This document shows, one piece after another, positions 18,029 through 27,559 of a DNA stretch of 64,000 nt. A program made the translations under genes and the position numbers. Origin of the DNA: Litoreibacter arenae DSM 19593 (lineage in GTDB: Bacteria > Pseudomonadota > Alphaproteobacteria > Rhodobacterales > Rhodobacteraceae); the NCBI RefSeq assembly GCF_000442275.2, contig NZ_KE557314.1:899085-963084 (forward strand), in the 5' to 3' direction. A model generated the notes under the pieces. That model made no database searches and was not told the origin of the DNA. It worked only from the letters and a program-made list of their open reading frames with translations. Position 1 is the stretch's first letter. Each line of letters begins with the position of its first letter.

Positions 18029-18898
18029 GTGGATTTCAGAGCGATTTTGATGGGGCTGGCCTTCGCCCTGATGTGGTCCAGCGCCTTCACCTCGGCGCGG
18101 ATCATCGTGGCAGATGCGCCGCCGCTCTATTCGCTGAGTTTGCGGTTTCTGCTGTCGGGGTTGCTGGGGATAGTGATCGCCAAGGCGTTGGGCCAGACGT
18201 GGAGCCTGACACGCGCGCAATGGCGGGCGACGTGGATCTTCGGAATTTGCCAGAATGCACTGTATTTGGGTTTGAATTTCGTCGCGATGCAATGGATCGA
18301 GGCGTCGCTGGCAGCGATCATTGCCTCGACGATGCCGCTCCTGGTGGCATTGGTGGGCTGGCTCGTGTTCAAGGACCGCGTTCCGCTGATGGGCATGATC
18401 GGATTGGTCGCGGGGATCGCGGGCGTCGTTCTGATTATGGGCACCCGCATCAGCAGCGGCGTGGACGTGATGGGCGTGGTGTTCTGCCTGATCGGGGCCA
18501 TGGCGCTGACCTTTGCGACCTTGGCCGTCAAAGGTGCGGCGTCTGGCGGGAATGTGTTGATGATCGTCGGGCTGCAAATGCTGATCGGCTCGGCCTGCCT
18601 GTTCGCCGTCGCGGTTCCTTTGGAAACGTGGGACGTCAACCTCAGCCCCATATGGATCGCGGCGTTCGTCTACACCACATTGGTGCCCGGGCTTTTGGCG
18701 ACATGGGTCTGGTTCATGCTGGTAGGCCGCGTCGGAGCAGTGAAGGCGTCGACCTTCCACTTCCTCAACCCCGTCTTTGGCGTTGGGATTGCCGCTGTGT
18801 TGCTTGGTGAGAGTATTGGCATGACCGACCTGATCGGCGTGCTGATTATCGCCGGTGGTATCCTCGCAGTGCAGCTGGCGAAGCAAAAGGTAATCTAG
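18029..18898 (+). CDS. DMT-superfamily (EamA) transporter
   Basis: The inner-membrane protein has 289 residues and about ten hydrophobic segments arranged as two EamA halves. The first half starts at [20 protein letters not shown] and the second near [19 protein letters not shown]. Such proteins usually export amino acids or other small metabolites, and the substrate cannot be read from sequence. It starts at GTG, with AGGG about ten bases upstream. It lies between the HU terminator and aroC and ends on a CTAG shared with the convergent aroC stop. Confidence 0.88.
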   Translation: MDFRAILMGLAFALMWSSAFTSARIIVADAPPLYSLSLRFLLSGLLGIVIAKALGQTWSLTRAQWRATWIFGICQNALYLGLNFVAMQWIEASLAAIIASTMPLLVALVGWLVFKDRVPLMGMIGLVAGIAGVVLIMGTRISSGVDVMGVVFCLIGAMALTFATLAVKGAASGGNVLMIVGLQMLIGSACLFAVAVPLETWDVNLSPIWIAAFVYTTLVPGLLATWVWFMLVGRVGAVKASTFHFLNPVFGVGIAAVLLGESIGMTDLIGVLIIAGGILAVQLAKQKVI

Positions 18899-19989
18899 CC
18901 GATTTTGCCTTGGTTAGAGCCGATTTGGCCACGATGCAGCAGCATGTGGTCAAGGATCACGCAGGCCATCATCGCCTCACCCACCGGAACAGCACGGATG
19001 CCGACGCAGGGGTCATGGCGGCCTTTGGTGATGATCTCGGTATTCTCGCCGGATTTGGTGATGGTCTTGCGGGTCGTCAGGATCGAGCTTGTGGGCTTGA
19101 CCGCGAAGCGCACGACGATGTCCTGACCGGTTGAGATGCCTCCCAAGATGCCGCCCGAATGGTTGGAGCTGTAGACAGGGCCGTCCGGCCCCATGCTGAT
19201 CTCGTCCGCGTTGGCCTCGCCGGTGAGCATGGCGGCCTGCATCCCTGCACCAATTTCCACGCCCTTCACTGCGTTGATGGACATCATCGCAGCAGCCAAA
19301 TCAGTGTCTAACTTGGCATAAACAGGCGCGCCAAGTCCTGCGGGGGCGTGTCGGGCGACAACCTCGATCATAGCACCTACCGAGCTGCCGGACTTGCGCA
19401 ACCCGTCCAGATAGTCGGCCCATGTTTCAGCGGCGTCGGCATCAGGCACCCAGAACGGGTTCTGGTCGATCTGATCCATATCGCGCTTGTCGGTTTTGTG
19501 CTCGCCCATCTGCACCATGAAGCCGGTGATTTTCAGATCGGGGGCCAGCATCTTGATCGCTTCTCGGGCAACGCCACCTGCCGCCACACGGGCAGCAGTT
19601 TCGCGGGCAGAGGACCGCCCGCCGCCGCGATAATCGCGGATGCCGTATTTGGTCCAATAGGTGATGTCGGCATGGCCGGGGCGGAATTTTTCGGCGATGT
19701 CGCCGTAATCCTTGGAGCGCTGGTCGGTGTTCTCGATCATCAACTGGATCGGCGTACCAGTCGTGACGCCCTCGAACACACCGGACAGGATGCGGACCTC
19801 GTCCGCCTCGCGGCGCTGGGTGGTGTATTTGTTCTGCCCGGGTTTGCGCTTGTCGAGCCAGACTTGAATCATCTCGGCCGTCAAAGGAACGCCGGGGGGG
19901 CAGCCGTCGACGGTCGCTCCAAGCGCAGGCCCGTGGCTTTCACCCCAAGTGGTCACGCGGAAAAGATGGCCAAAGCTGTTCATCGACAT
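18895..19989 (-). CDS. aroC: Chorismate synthase
   Basis: This enzyme is the last step of the shikimate pathway, converting EPSP to chorismate with reduced FMN. The 364-residue product carries the three signature stretches of the family: [20 protein letters not shown] near the N-terminus, [18 protein letters not shown] in the middle, and the late block [10 protein letters not shown] followed by [18 protein letters not shown]. The start is an ATG behind AAGGGAG. The gene is monocistronic and divergent from the TPP riboswitch/thiB unit. Confidence 0.97.
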   Translation of the reverse strand: MSMNSFGHLFRVTTWGESHGPALGATVDGCPPGVPLTAEMIQVWLDKRKPGQNKYTTQRREADEVRILSGVFEGVTTGTPIQLMIENTDQRSKDYGDIAEKFRPGHADITYWTKYGIRDYRGGGRSSARETAARVAAGGVAREAIKMLAPDLKITGFMVQMGEHKTDKRDMDQIDQNPFWVPDADAAETWADYLDGLRKSGSSVGAMIEVVARHAPAGLGAPVYAKLDTDLAAAMMSINAVKGVEIGAGMQAAMLTGEANADEISMGPDGPVYSSNHSGGILGGISTGQDIVVRFAVKPTSSILTTRKTITKSGENTEIITKGRHDPCVGIRAVPVGEAMMACVILDHMLLHRGQIGSNQGKIG

Positions 19990-20085
19990 GGGGCGTCTCC
20001 CTTTTGGCAGTGGTCTAGCGGTGGCTCACGCCGCCCTCAAGACCTTTCGCCTTGCCGATGCGGAGGCTGGGGCTTACATATCACG

Positions 20086-20170
20086 ATACCTCGGGGGGCC
20101 AACACTGGCTGAGATAGCGCAAGCTGACCCGTTGAACCTGAACCGGTTAAGACCGGCGGAGGGAAGGTTT
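20086..20170 (+). promoter_or_regulatory. TPP riboswitch (THI element)
   Basis: The element carries the invariant TPP-aptamer blocks in order: CTCGGGG, CTGAGA, ACCCGTTGAACCTGA, CCGGTTAAGACCGG and GCGGAGGGAAGG. A P1 helix can form between ACCTC and the final GAGG/GGT side. It sits 48 bp upstream of thiB and should lower thiBPQ expression when thiamine pyrophosphate is high. Between aptamer and gene, CTCC at 20191-20194 can pair with the Shine-Dalgarno GGAG at 20207-20210, which points to translational control. Confidence 0.95.
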
Positions 20171-20217
20171 GAGATGCTCTCACTCCCCCACTCCGTCCGG
20201 CGTTTTGGAGGAATGAG

Positions 20218-21201
20218 ATGAAAAAGACCCTTCTGAGCGTAGGACTGATTGCACTGGCTGGCTCGGCATTTGCCGCGGACAAGCCCGTGCTGACGATCTA
20301 CGCGCCTGACTACTTTACCAGCGAATGGGGCCCCGGCCCGAAGATCGAAGCGGCGTTTGAAGAGACGTGCGCTTGCGACGTGAAATATGTGGCGGGCGAT
20401 GTGCTTCCACGCCTGCTTCTGGAAGGCGAGCGGACCAAGGCGGATGTGGTGATCGGGTTGAACACCGATGTGACCAAAAAGGCGCGTGAAACGGGTCTAT
20501 TCCTGCCCCATGGGCAGGATACCAGCGATTTGACGCTACCGATCGAATGGACGGATGACGTGTTCCTGCCGTTCAACTGGGGGCATACGGCGTTCATCTA
20601 CAACACCGAGAAAATGGCTGATGCGCCGACGACGTTTGATGCGTTTTTGGCGGATGAGGATACCAAAGTGGTGTTGCAGGACCCGCGTAGCTCGATCTCT
20701 GGCTTGGCTTTGATGCTGTGGGTGAAATCGGTCTATGGCGACGACAGCCAAGAGGCGTTCAACAAGCTGGCGCGCAAGACGTTGACGGTCACCAAAGGCT
20801 GGTCGGAAAGCTACGGCATGTTCACCGACGGCGAAGCTGACATGGTGCTGAGCTACACCACGTCGCCCGCCTACCACATCATCGCGGAAGAGGATGAGAC
20901 CAAGCGCGCGGCGATTTTTGACGAAGGCCATTATTTCATGACGGAACTGGCGGCACAGGTTAAAGGCTCTAAGCAGCCGGAACTGGCGCAGGCGTTCATG
21001 GATTTCGTGTTGTCGGAGACGTTTCAGTCAATGATTTCGACGGCCAACTGGTCCTTCCCTGCGAAACTGGATGCGGACAAGCTGCCGGATGGGTTCAAGA
21101 AGTTGGATCTGCCTGAAAAGGCGCTGTTCTACTCAGAAGATGAAGCCGCTGAATTGCGCGATGCCGCGCTGGACGAATGGCTGAGCGCGTTCAGCCAGTA
21201 A
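20218..21201 (+). CDS. thiB: Thiamine/TPP ABC transporter, periplasmic binding protein
   Basis: The protein has 327 residues and a clear signal peptide (MKKTLLSVGLIALAGSAFAA, cleavage after SAFA). The mature part is a type 2 periplasmic binding protein of the ThiB family, with YAPDYFTSEWGPGP at the start and FNWGHTAFIYNTE, LQDPRSSISGLALMLW and SYTTSPAYH inside. It delivers thiamine or its phosphates to ThiPQ. A GGAGG Shine-Dalgarno sequence precedes the ATG. It is the first gene of the riboswitch-controlled thiBPQ operon and overlaps thiP by 25 bp. Confidence 0.95.
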   Translation: MKKTLLSVGLIALAGSAFAADKPVLTIYAPDYFTSEWGPGPKIEAAFEETCACDVKYVAGDVLPRLLLEGERTKADVVIGLNTDVTKKARETGLFLPHGQDTSDLTLPIEWTDDVFLPFNWGHTAFIYNTEKMADAPTTFDAFLADEDTKVVLQDPRSSISGLALMLWVKSVYGDDSQEAFNKLARKTLTVTKGWSESYGMFTDGEADMVLSYTTSPAYHIIAEEDETKRAAIFDEGHYFMTELAAQVKGSKQPELAQAFMDFVLSETFQSMISTANWSFPAKLDADKLPDGFKKLDLPEKALFYSEDEAAELRDAALDEWLSAFSQ

Positions 21202-22724
21202 GCCTGTCCACCCTTGGCGGGGCGGCGGTTGTCGCCCTGCTTTTGGTGCTGACACTAGGCACGCTCGGCGCGGTTGCGTGGCGAGCGGAAGAGGTGTCGG
21301 CGCTGTCGCGCTCCGACTGGTCGGCTGTGCGGTTCACGCTGTGGCAAGCGGCGTTGTCCGCCGTGCTGAGCGCGGTTTGCGCCATCCCCGTGGCGCGCGC
21401 CTTGGCAAGACGGCAGTTTCGGGGGCGGGGGGCGCTGCTGACCATTCTGGGCGCGCCGTTTATCCTGCCGGTAATCGTTGCGGTACTGGGCTTGCTGGCG
21501 GTTTACGGGCGGAGTGGGATAGTATCGGTTGCGCTGGTTTGGGCTGGATTAGAGCCTGTTTCCATATACGGATGGCATGGTGTCATCCTTGCGCATGTGT
21601 TCTTTAACCTACCGCTGGCAACGCGGTTGATCCTGCAAGGCTGGCTATCCATTCCGGCGGAGCGGTTCCGCTTGGCACAGTCGCTTGGCTTCACCTCACG
21701 TGACATCGCAAGGCATCTGGAACGCCCGATGTTGCGGGAGGTTTTGCCCGGCGTTGTCATGGTGATCTTCCTGATATGCACCACGAGTTTCGCGGTAGCT
21801 TTGGCCTTGGGGGGCGGTCCGAAAGCGACGACGATCGAGCTGGCGATTTACCAAGCGTTCCGGTTCGACTTCGACCTTGGGAAAGCGGCGCTACTGGGGT
21901 TGGTTCAGTTCGCGATCTGCGCGGTTCTGGCCTTGGCGTCATTGAAAATCTCGGTGCCATCTGGGCAAGGCGCGGGGCTGGACCGTGTCGTGCCGCGCGA
22001 TGACGGCTCCAAGGTTTTGGACGGGTTTGCGATTGCCGTTGTGGCGGTATTCCTGATTGCTCCGCTGGCTATGATTGTGGCCAAAGGCCTGCCGGGGCTG
22101 ACCGAGTTGTCGCCAAGCATCCTTGCGGCGGCGTGGCGGTCGGTTTGGGTCGCGGTCGGCTCTGCCGCGTTGACGGTAGTCATGGCGCTCGCCTTGGCGC
22201 TTCTGGCGCTGAAATGGGGGCGGGGGGTGGAGGCGGTTGGCTACCTGTCGGTCGCCGCCTCGCCCTTGGTGATCGGCACGGGGTTGTTCATCCTGACTTA
22301 CCGTTGGATAGACCCTGTTTTGCTTGCGTTGCCTGTCACCATGGTTGTGAACGCGGCGATGAGCTTGCCGTTTACCTTGCGGGCGTTGTCGCCTGCGCTG
22401 CGGCAGGTGGAAGAAGATTACGGGCGGCTGGCGACCTCTTTGGGGTTGTCGGGCTGGGCGCGGCTCAGGATTGTGTTGTTGCCCCGCCTGCGGCGTCCGC
22501 TGGGCTTTGGCGCGGGGCTGGCGGCGGCGTTGTCGATGGGGGACTTAGGCGTCATCACCCTGTTCGCAGATCCCAGCCGCGCGACCTTGCCTCTGGCGCT
22601 GTATAACCTGATGACCGCTTACCGGATGCAGGAGGCGTTCGCCGCCGCGCTGGTGTTGTTGGTGCTGAGCCTGACCCTGTTCTGGCTGTTCGACCGAGGA
22701 GGCCGCGTAGATGCTGACGTTTGA
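21177..22724 (+). CDS. thiP: Thiamine ABC transporter permease
   Basis: This is a 515-residue inner-membrane permease with about twelve hydrophobic segments in two fused halves, as in E. coli ThiP. The two ATPase-docking EAA-type loops can be seen near RLAQSLGFTSRDIARHLERP and DYGRLATSLGLSGWARLRIVLLPRLRRP. The start lies inside the end of thiB and the end overlaps thiQ by 14 bp, so the three proteins are translated in a coupled way. Confidence 0.94.
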   Translation: MAERVQPVSLSTLGGAAVVALLLVLTLGTLGAVAWRAEEVSALSRSDWSAVRFTLWQAALSAVLSAVCAIPVARALARRQFRGRGALLTILGAPFILPVIVAVLGLLAVYGRSGIVSVALVWAGLEPVSIYGWHGVILAHVFFNLPLATRLILQGWLSIPAERFRLAQSLGFTSRDIARHLERPMLREVLPGVVMVIFLICTTSFAVALALGGGPKATTIELAIYQAFRFDFDLGKAALLGLVQFAICAVLALASLKISVPSGQGAGLDRVVPRDDGSKVLDGFAIAVVAVFLIAPLAMIVAKGLPGLTELSPSILAAAWRSVWVAVGSAALTVVMALALALLALKWGRGVEAVGYLSVAASPLVIGTGLFILTYRWIDPVLLALPVTMVVNAAMSLPFTLRALSPALRQVEEDYGRLATSLGLSGWARLRIVLLPRLRRPLGFGAGLAAALSMGDLGVITLFADPSRATLPLALYNLMTAYRMQEAFAAALVLLVLSLTLFWLFDRGGRVDADV

Positions 22725-23406
22725 CAAGGTGGAGATCGTGCAGGGAGATTTCTCGCTGAGCGCAGATTTCGAGATTGAAGCGGGCGCGATGGTGTCCGTG
22801 ATCGGGCCATCCGGCGCGGGGAAATCGACACTTTTGTCGGCGCTGGCGGGGTTCGTGCCTATCACCAGCGGGCGCATCTTGTGGGAGGGCGTCGATATCA
22901 CGAAAGCGGCCCCCGCCGACCGGCCGTTGGCGATGGTGTTTCAAGACAGCAACCTTTTTCCGCATCTGACGGTGGCGCAGAATGTGGGGCTAGGGGTGAA
23001 GCCCAGCCTGAAGCTGACGGCGCAAGAGCAGGCTCGCGTCGCCGAGGCTTTGGCGCGGGTGGGGTTAGCCGGCTACGAGGGCCGCAAGCCTGCCGCGCTG
23101 TCCGGTGGGCAACGAAGCCGCGTCGCCCTGGCGCGGGTGTTGCTGCGGGACAAGCCGGTGATGGTGCTGGACGAGCCGTTTGCGGCGTTGGGCCCTGCGC
23201 TTCGTGTCGAAATGCTGGCGCTGATGGTCGAGATTGCGCAGGAGCGGGGGCTGACGGTGCTTATGGTGACCCATGATCCCAAAGACGCGCGACAGTTGGA
23301 TGGAAGCACCATTCTGGTGGCGGATGGCGTGGCACACGCGCCCGTGCCGACGGGGCCGTTTCTGGACGCCCCGCCCGATGTGTTGCGGGTTTATCTGGGG
23401 AATTAG
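22711..23406 (+). CDS. thiQ: Thiamine ABC transporter ATP-binding protein
   Basis: The ABC ATPase has 231 residues. It shows Walker [11 protein letters not shown]-loop FQDSNLFPHLTVAQNV, signature LSGGQRSRVALARVLL, Walker B VMVLDEPF and the H-loop VTHDPKDARQL. It energises ThiP. It is the last gene of the thiBPQ operon and is followed within 20 bp by a strong hairpin. Confidence 0.95.
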   Translation: MLTFDKVEIVQGDFSLSADFEIEAGAMVSVIGPSGAGKSTLLSALAGFVPITSGRILWEGVDITKAAPADRPLAMVFQDSNLFPHLTVAQNVGLGVKPSLKLTAQEQARVAEALARVGLAGYEGRKPAALSGGQRSRVALARVLLRDKPVMVLDEPFAALGPALRVEMLALMVEIAQERGLTVLMVTHDPKDARQLDGSTILVADGVAHAPVPTGPFLDAPPDVLRVYLGN

Positions 23407-23420
23407 GCTTGCAAAATACA

Positions 23421-23454
23421 AAAAAGGCGCGTCCCTCGGGGCGCGCCTTTTCTT
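23421..23454. terminator. Bidirectional terminator between thiQ and petC
   Basis: The arms AAAAGGCGCG and CGCGCCTTTT, with an inner CCC/GGG helix, form a near-perfect hairpin. There is an A-run on the left and a T-run on the right, so it can end transcription of thiBPQ (+) and petABC (-). Confidence 0.9.
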
Positions 23455-23473
23455 GTCGGTTATGGGTTAGGAC

Positions 23474-24280
23474 TTAGTCCTTGCGCTTGATCTTGGCCCA
23501 GATCCGCTTGTTGCTCAGGTAGAGCAGCACGGTCAGGATGATCAGGAAGAACACGCCGACAAAGCCTGTGCGCTTGCGGGCGTCCTGATGCGGCTCTGCG
23601 GTCCAGCGCAGGAAGGCTGCGACGTCTTCTGCCTCGCTGTGCAGGTCGTTGGAATGGCCATCATTGAATTCAACGTCTTCACCGTAGAGCGGCGGTGCCA
23701 TGGCGATCCAGCCGCCCGGGAAGGCAGTGTTTTCGTAGAAAATGGTGCCAGCCTCTTCCTTTTCTTCACCTGTATATCCGGTGAGGACCGACGCGATGTA
23801 TTCCGCGCCGCCGATACCCTTCACGAACTGGTTGATGCCGGTGCCCAGCGGGCCGTGGAAGCCTGCACGCGCCTTCGCCATCAAGGACAGGTCAGGTGCA
23901 CCAGCCGTCTCCAAAGCCGGGAAGTTATCGGTTGGAAGCAGCGTCCGGTACTCTTCGAGGTCTCGGTCGAAAAGCTGAGGATTGGACAGCTCGTCGTTGA
24001 TCGGGAATGCCGCGGCGTAGGCCTTCATCTGGTCTTCGGGCAGCGCGGGGCCGCCTTCATCTGCCAGCGTGCGCAAAGGCACGAATTTGAGGCCATGGCA
24101 TGCAGAGCAAAGCTCCGTATAGATCTTCAGGCCGCGTTGCAGCTGGTTTTGATCGTAAGTGCCGAATGGCCCCTCATACGAGAAGGCAAAGTCTTCGGTA
24201 TGACCCGCGTCACCGGCGGCAAATGCGCCGGTGGCCAAGGCAACGGCCGAGACGGTTGCGAGTGAGAGTGTCTTGAGCAT
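23474..24280 (-). CDS. petC: Cytochrome c1 of the bc1 complex
   Basis: The haem-carrying subunit has 268 residues. It starts with a cleavable signal peptide (ending near GAFAAGD). The covalent haem site CSACH is at Cys58/Cys61/His62, the likely axial methionine is in [12 protein letters not shown], and a C-terminal membrane anchor ([20 protein letters not shown]) holds it in the inner membrane. It passes electrons from the Rieske protein to soluble or anchored cytochrome c. It is the third gene of petABC, 13 bp after petB, with AGAGGAAG before the ATG. Confidence 0.96.
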   Translation of the reverse strand: MLKTLSLATVSAVALATGAFAAGDAGHTEDFAFSYEGPFGTYDQNQLQRGLKIYTELCSACHGLKFVPLRTLADEGGPALPEDQMKAYAAAFPINDELSNPQLFDRDLEEYRTLLPTDNFPALETAGAPDLSLMAKARAGFHGPLGTGINQFVKGIGGAEYIASVLTGYTGEEKEEAGTIFYENTAFPGGWIAMAPPLYGEDVEFNDGHSNDLHSEAEDVAAFLRWTAEPHQDARKRTGFVGVFFLIILTVLLYLSNKRIWAKIKRKD

Positions 24281-24293
24281 TTGTATCTTCCTC

Positions 24294-25637
24294 TTACTCA
24301 GCAGGAGCGGGGACAGTGCCGGCGCTCTTGTCTTTGGCGGGATAGTGCGAGTCGAAGTCTTCCTCGATCGTCGCGGGACGTGGCAGCGGTTTCTCGATCA
24401 CGCCAAGCAGCGGCAGGATGATCAGGAAGTAGGCGAACCAGTAGGCCGACGCGATCAGCGAGATCCAGTCATGCGGGAACTCTGTATCGCGTGCGCCGAC
24501 CCACATCAGGACGAAGAAGTCGACAACCAGCAGCGCGAACCACCACTTGAACATGGGGCGGTAGCGACCGGAGCGCACCGACGACGTGTCCAGCCAAGGG
24601 GCCAGCGCCATAACGATGATGGCGCCGAACATGGCGGCCACACCGAAGAACTTGGCGTCCACGATGCCGCCCGTGACGAAGGATACCAGCTGCACGGCCC
24701 ACACATCAGCGGTGAAGGCCCGCAGGATGGCGTAGAAGGGCAGGAAGTACCATTCGGGGACGATGTGCGCGGGTGTCGCCAGCGGGTTCGCCTCGATGTA
24801 GTTGTCGGGGTGGCCCAGGTAGTTCGGCATGAAGCCCACGATGGCCCAGAAGACGATCATGATGACGCCAAGCGCGAACAGGTCTTTCATCACGAAGTAG
24901 GGCCAGAATGGAACGGTGTCCTTGGCCGCGTCTTCCTTGGATGTGCGACGCACCTCCACACCGGTCGGGTTGTTGTTGCCCGTGGTGTGGAACGCCCAGA
25001 TGTGAACGGCGACAAGGCCGGCGATCACGAAGGGCAGCAGGTAGTGCAGCGAGAAGAAGCGGTTCAGCGTGGCGTTGTCCACGGCGGGTCCGCCCAGAAG
25101 CCAGGTTTGCAGCATGTCGCCAACGCCGGGGATGGCGCCGAACAGGCCGGTGATCACGGTTGCGCCCCAGAAGGACATCTGACCCCATGGCAGCACATAG
25201 CCCATGAAGGCCGTGGCCATCATGGCAAGATAGATGATCATGCCGATGATCCAAGTGATCTCGCGTGGTGCTTTGTATGAGCCGTAGTAGAGACCGCGGA
25301 AAATGTGGGCATAGACTGCAACGAAGAACAGCGACGCGCCGTTGGCGTGCAGATAACGCAGCATGTAGCCGCCGTTAACGTTTCGCATGATGTGCTCGAC
25401 CGAGGCGAAAGCCTGATCGACATGCGGGGTGTAGTGCATCGCCAGCACGATGCCGGTGACGATTTGCAGGACCAGACAGAAGGTCAGGACGATGCCCCAG
25501 ATCCACATCCAGTTCAGGTTCTTCGGTGTGGGGATCATCAGGGTGTCATACATCAGCCCGACGATTGGCAGGCGAGAGTGAAGCCACTTCTCGCCACCGG
25601 TTTTGGGCTCATAATGGTCGTGTGGGATACCAGCCAT
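24294..25637 (-). CDS. petB: Cytochrome b of the bc1 complex
   Basis: The integral subunit has 447 residues and eight transmembrane helices, carrying haems bL and bH. Ligand histidines are in [22 protein letters not shown]-like and [20 protein letters not shown]-like segments. The Qo-site motif PEWYFLP is present. The sequence is close to the Rhodobacter FbcB type, including the [21 protein letters not shown]-like cd loop region. It lies between petA and petC in a three-gene operon, and ubiquinol oxidation here drives the proton-motive Q cycle. Confidence 0.97.
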   Translation of the reverse strand: MAGIPHDHYEPKTGGEKWLHSRLPIVGLMYDTLMIPTPKNLNWMWIWGIVLTFCLVLQIVTGIVLAMHYTPHVDQAFASVEHIMRNVNGGYMLRYLHANGASLFFVAVYAHIFRGLYYGSYKAPREITWIIGMIIYLAMMATAFMGYVLPWGQMSFWGATVITGLFGAIPGVGDMLQTWLLGGPAVDNATLNRFFSLHYLLPFVIAGLVAVHIWAFHTTGNNNPTGVEVRRTSKEDAAKDTVPFWPYFVMKDLFALGVIMIVFWAIVGFMPNYLGHPDNYIEANPLATPAHIVPEWYFLPFYAILRAFTADVWAVQLVSFVTGGIVDAKFFGVAAMFGAIIVMALAPWLDTSSVRSGRYRPMFKWWFALLVVDFFVLMWVGARDTEFPHDWISLIASAYWFAYFLIILPLLGVIEKPLPRPATIEEDFDSHYPAKDKSAGTVPAPAE

Positions 25638-25651
25638 AGTCGTTTTCTCCC

Positions 25652-26215
25652 TTAACCGAGTTTGATGACGTCGTCAGACGTGAATTGAGCGACCGGCACC
25701 AGCATGTTGAGCGGTGCGGGGCCTTTGCGGATACGACCAGCGGTGTCGTAGTGCGACCCGTGGCAGGGGCAGAACCAACCGCCGAATTCGCCAGCGTCGC
25801 CCAAGGGCACGCAGCCAAGGTGGGTGCAGACGCCGATCATCACGAGCCATTCGCCGTTTTCGTCCAGTGTGCGGTTTTCATCCGCCGCACTGGCTTCCGG
25901 GCCGAGGTTGTTGTTTTCCGCGCCTGTATCCGGCAGGTCGGAGAGGTCGACGGAACGGGCCGCCTCGATCTCTTCTTCCGTGCGGCGGCGGATAAACACC
26001 GGCTTGCCCAGCCATTTGACGGTCAACTGTGTGCCGGGCTCGATGCCGGACACGTCAACGTCGATGGAGGCAAGGGCCTGCACGTCGGCAGAAGGGTTCA
26101 TCTGATTGACCAAAGGCCAAACAACGGCCCCTGTCGTTACTACGCCTGCACCCGCTGTCGCGTAGTACAGGAAGTCGCGACGGGTGGCGTCGCTGTGGTC
26201 GTCTGCGTGGGACAC
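25652..26215 (-). CDS. petA: Ubiquinol-cytochrome c reductase iron-sulfur (Rieske) subunit
   Basis: The 187-residue Rieske protein binds its 2Fe-2S cluster through Cys130/His132 (CTHLGC) and Cys149/His152 (CPCHGSH), with Cys135 and Cys151 as the supporting disulfide. The N-terminus has [12 protein letters not shown], a Tat-type signal anchor. I chose the GTG at 26215 because it has AAGGGAGAAG just upstream and gives the same N-terminus as the Rhodobacter protein (MSHAxD). The open frame continues 19 codons further upstream without support. It is the first gene of petABC. Confidence 0.95.
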   Translation of the reverse strand: MSHADDHSDATRRDFLYYATAGAGVVTTGAVVWPLVNQMNPSADVQALASIDVDVSGIEPGTQLTVKWLGKPVFIRRRTEEEIEAARSVDLSDLPDTGAENNNLGPEASAADENRTLDENGEWLVMIGVCTHLGCVPLGDAGEFGGWFCPCHGSHYDTAGRIRKGPAPLNMLVPVAQFTSDDVIKLG

Positions 26216-26352
26216 GAGAACTTCTCCCTTGTCGGACCGCTTGTGCGGCCGGTAAAATTGAAGAATCCGCACCGAAGGCGCAGGATATCGGCGCTAGATA
26301 TATTCTAAGGTGCCTCCACGTCCACCCAAGAACGTCATGTAAGAGAAGCCAT

Positions 26353-26805
26353 TTGTCGCACTTTGTCCAAATTGCCGCGTTTGAGCCCGATTTGGCCCCG
26401 AATCTGGGGTCTCTCGTGCGCTTGGGCGTCTGTTTTAATGCGCCCTTGCACGTGATCGAGCCCTGCGGTTTCCCGTTTTCGCTGAAATTGCTCCGCACGC
26501 GGGCGCTGGACTACGGCGAGCAGGCCGAATTGCACCATCACGACAGTTGGGACGCATTTGTTGCTGAAAAGGTAGGGCGATTGGTGTTGTTGACGACCAA
26601 AGGCGCGACGAATCTGTGGGATTTCGAGTTTCAGACGGGCGATTGCCTGCTGGTGGGACGCGAAAGCGCGGGTGTGCCGGATCACGTGCATGACGCAGCG
26701 GACGGCCGCGTGAAGATCGCGATGCCCGGCGGCGGGCGGAGTTTAAACGTGGCGATTTCGGCAGGAATCGCGATTGCGGAGGCGCATCGGCAGTTGCGGG
26801 GGTGA
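26353..26805 (+). CDS. trmL: tRNA (cytidine(34)-2'-O)-methyltransferase
   Basis: The SPOUT methyltransferase has 150 residues and uses S-adenosylmethionine to modify the wobble base of tRNA-Leu. Recognisable blocks are APNLGSLVRLGVCF, HVIEPCGFPFS, DYGEQAELHHHDSW, LLVGRESAGVPDHVH and the trefoil-knot loop IAMPGGGRSLNVAISAGIAI. The start is a TTG with a weak AGAGAAG upstream. It is divergent from petA with about 140 bp between them and marks the left edge of an accessory block. Confidence 0.9.
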   Translation: MSHFVQIAAFEPDLAPNLGSLVRLGVCFNAPLHVIEPCGFPFSLKLLRTRALDYGEQAELHHHDSWDAFVAEKVGRLVLLTTKGATNLWDFEFQTGDCLLVGRESAGVPDHVHDAADGRVKIAMPGGGRSLNVAISAGIAIAEAHRQLRG

Positions 26806-27040
26806 GCGTGTAGATGTCCGGTTTGAGCCCAATTCGACCGATGCTGCATGGCGCACGAACGGCAGATATCACGATGGAGCCAATAAACTTCAGCAACTGG
26901 TTAGGTTTTGAATGGCGTTTTTGGCGGTATCAATTGAGGTGATCCAGGCACATGCCAAAAAGGAGCGTTTTTAGCGCATAGGTGTGGTCGAAAGCTATTA
27001 GGCATTGTGCGAGACTTTGCGGTCGCTCGACATTAAGCGC
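26806..27040. other. Non-coding stretch after trmL, nothing recognised
   Basis: The stretch is about 235 bp and noticeably richer in A and T than the flanking genes. Neither strand gives a convincing reading frame, and every frame is interrupted. It lies between trmL and the decayed cupin gene and probably belongs to the same eroded region. Confidence 0.4.
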
Positions 27041-27457
27041 CTACTCGGTTGTCCGTCCGTCAAAATGTTTGTGAGATGCCTCGGCATCTCCCTTGGTCTT
27101 GTGAAGGGTGCCTTCGAGATGCTTGGGGGCCGTAGATCGTGTAGAGACGCAAAGGTTCTGATCCAGTGTTTATGACGTTGTACTTTGCGCCTGCCGGAAC
27201 GATTACTCCGTCGTCGGCCTTAACCAGGTTGGCGACACCGTCGATCCAGACTTCGCCATTGTCTTGCTCAAAACGAAAAAACTGATCACGATCCTCGTGA
27301 ACCTCTTCGCCGATATCCTCGCGGGCTGGATCGCCATCAGGGCCAGTTGAGTGTTCTGACCAGTTTAGAGAACTTGGCGGAAGTAGTTGTTTTCCTCTGT
27401 CAGCTTTTCTGTGTCGTCTGCAAAGTGCTTCGTTAGAATGTCTCCTGTTAAGTGCAT
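27041..27457 (-). pseudogene. Decayed cupin-domain protein gene
   Basis: Conceptual reading of the minus strand from an ATG at 27455-27457 gives KLTEENNYFRQVL, an in-frame TAA, then TGQNTQLALMAIQP. A one-base shift then leads to EDIGEEVHEDRDQFFRFEQ, and the frame continues through GEVWIDGVANLVKADDGV, IVPAGAKYNVINTG and LRLYTIYGP. A second shift in a C-run near 27126-27133 then leads to KHLEGTLHKTKGDAEA and KHFDGRTTE before a TAG at 27041-27043. This is the full length of a single-domain cupin (mannose-6-phosphate isomerase-like), broken by one nonsense codon and two frameshifts. Three independent lesions argue against sequencing error. Confidence 0.88.
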
Positions 27458-27559
27458 GATGTTATTATCTGGACGTGGTTTCCCCCTCTCAATACTACGC
27501 TGGTACAATGATGCGTCGACATCGATCAACGTCACAATTGCCACGTCGTGAGCAAGCAG

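Noticed and set aside
24231-25280. Long plus-strand frame opposite petB (349 codons)
   Set aside because: It is antisense to the unmistakable cytochrome b gene, and its His/Gly/Asp-rich product is typical of shadow frames in GC-rich DNA.
26435-26896. Minus-strand frame over trmL
   Set aside because: It is antisense to trmL, arginine- and proline-rich, and without conserved motifs.
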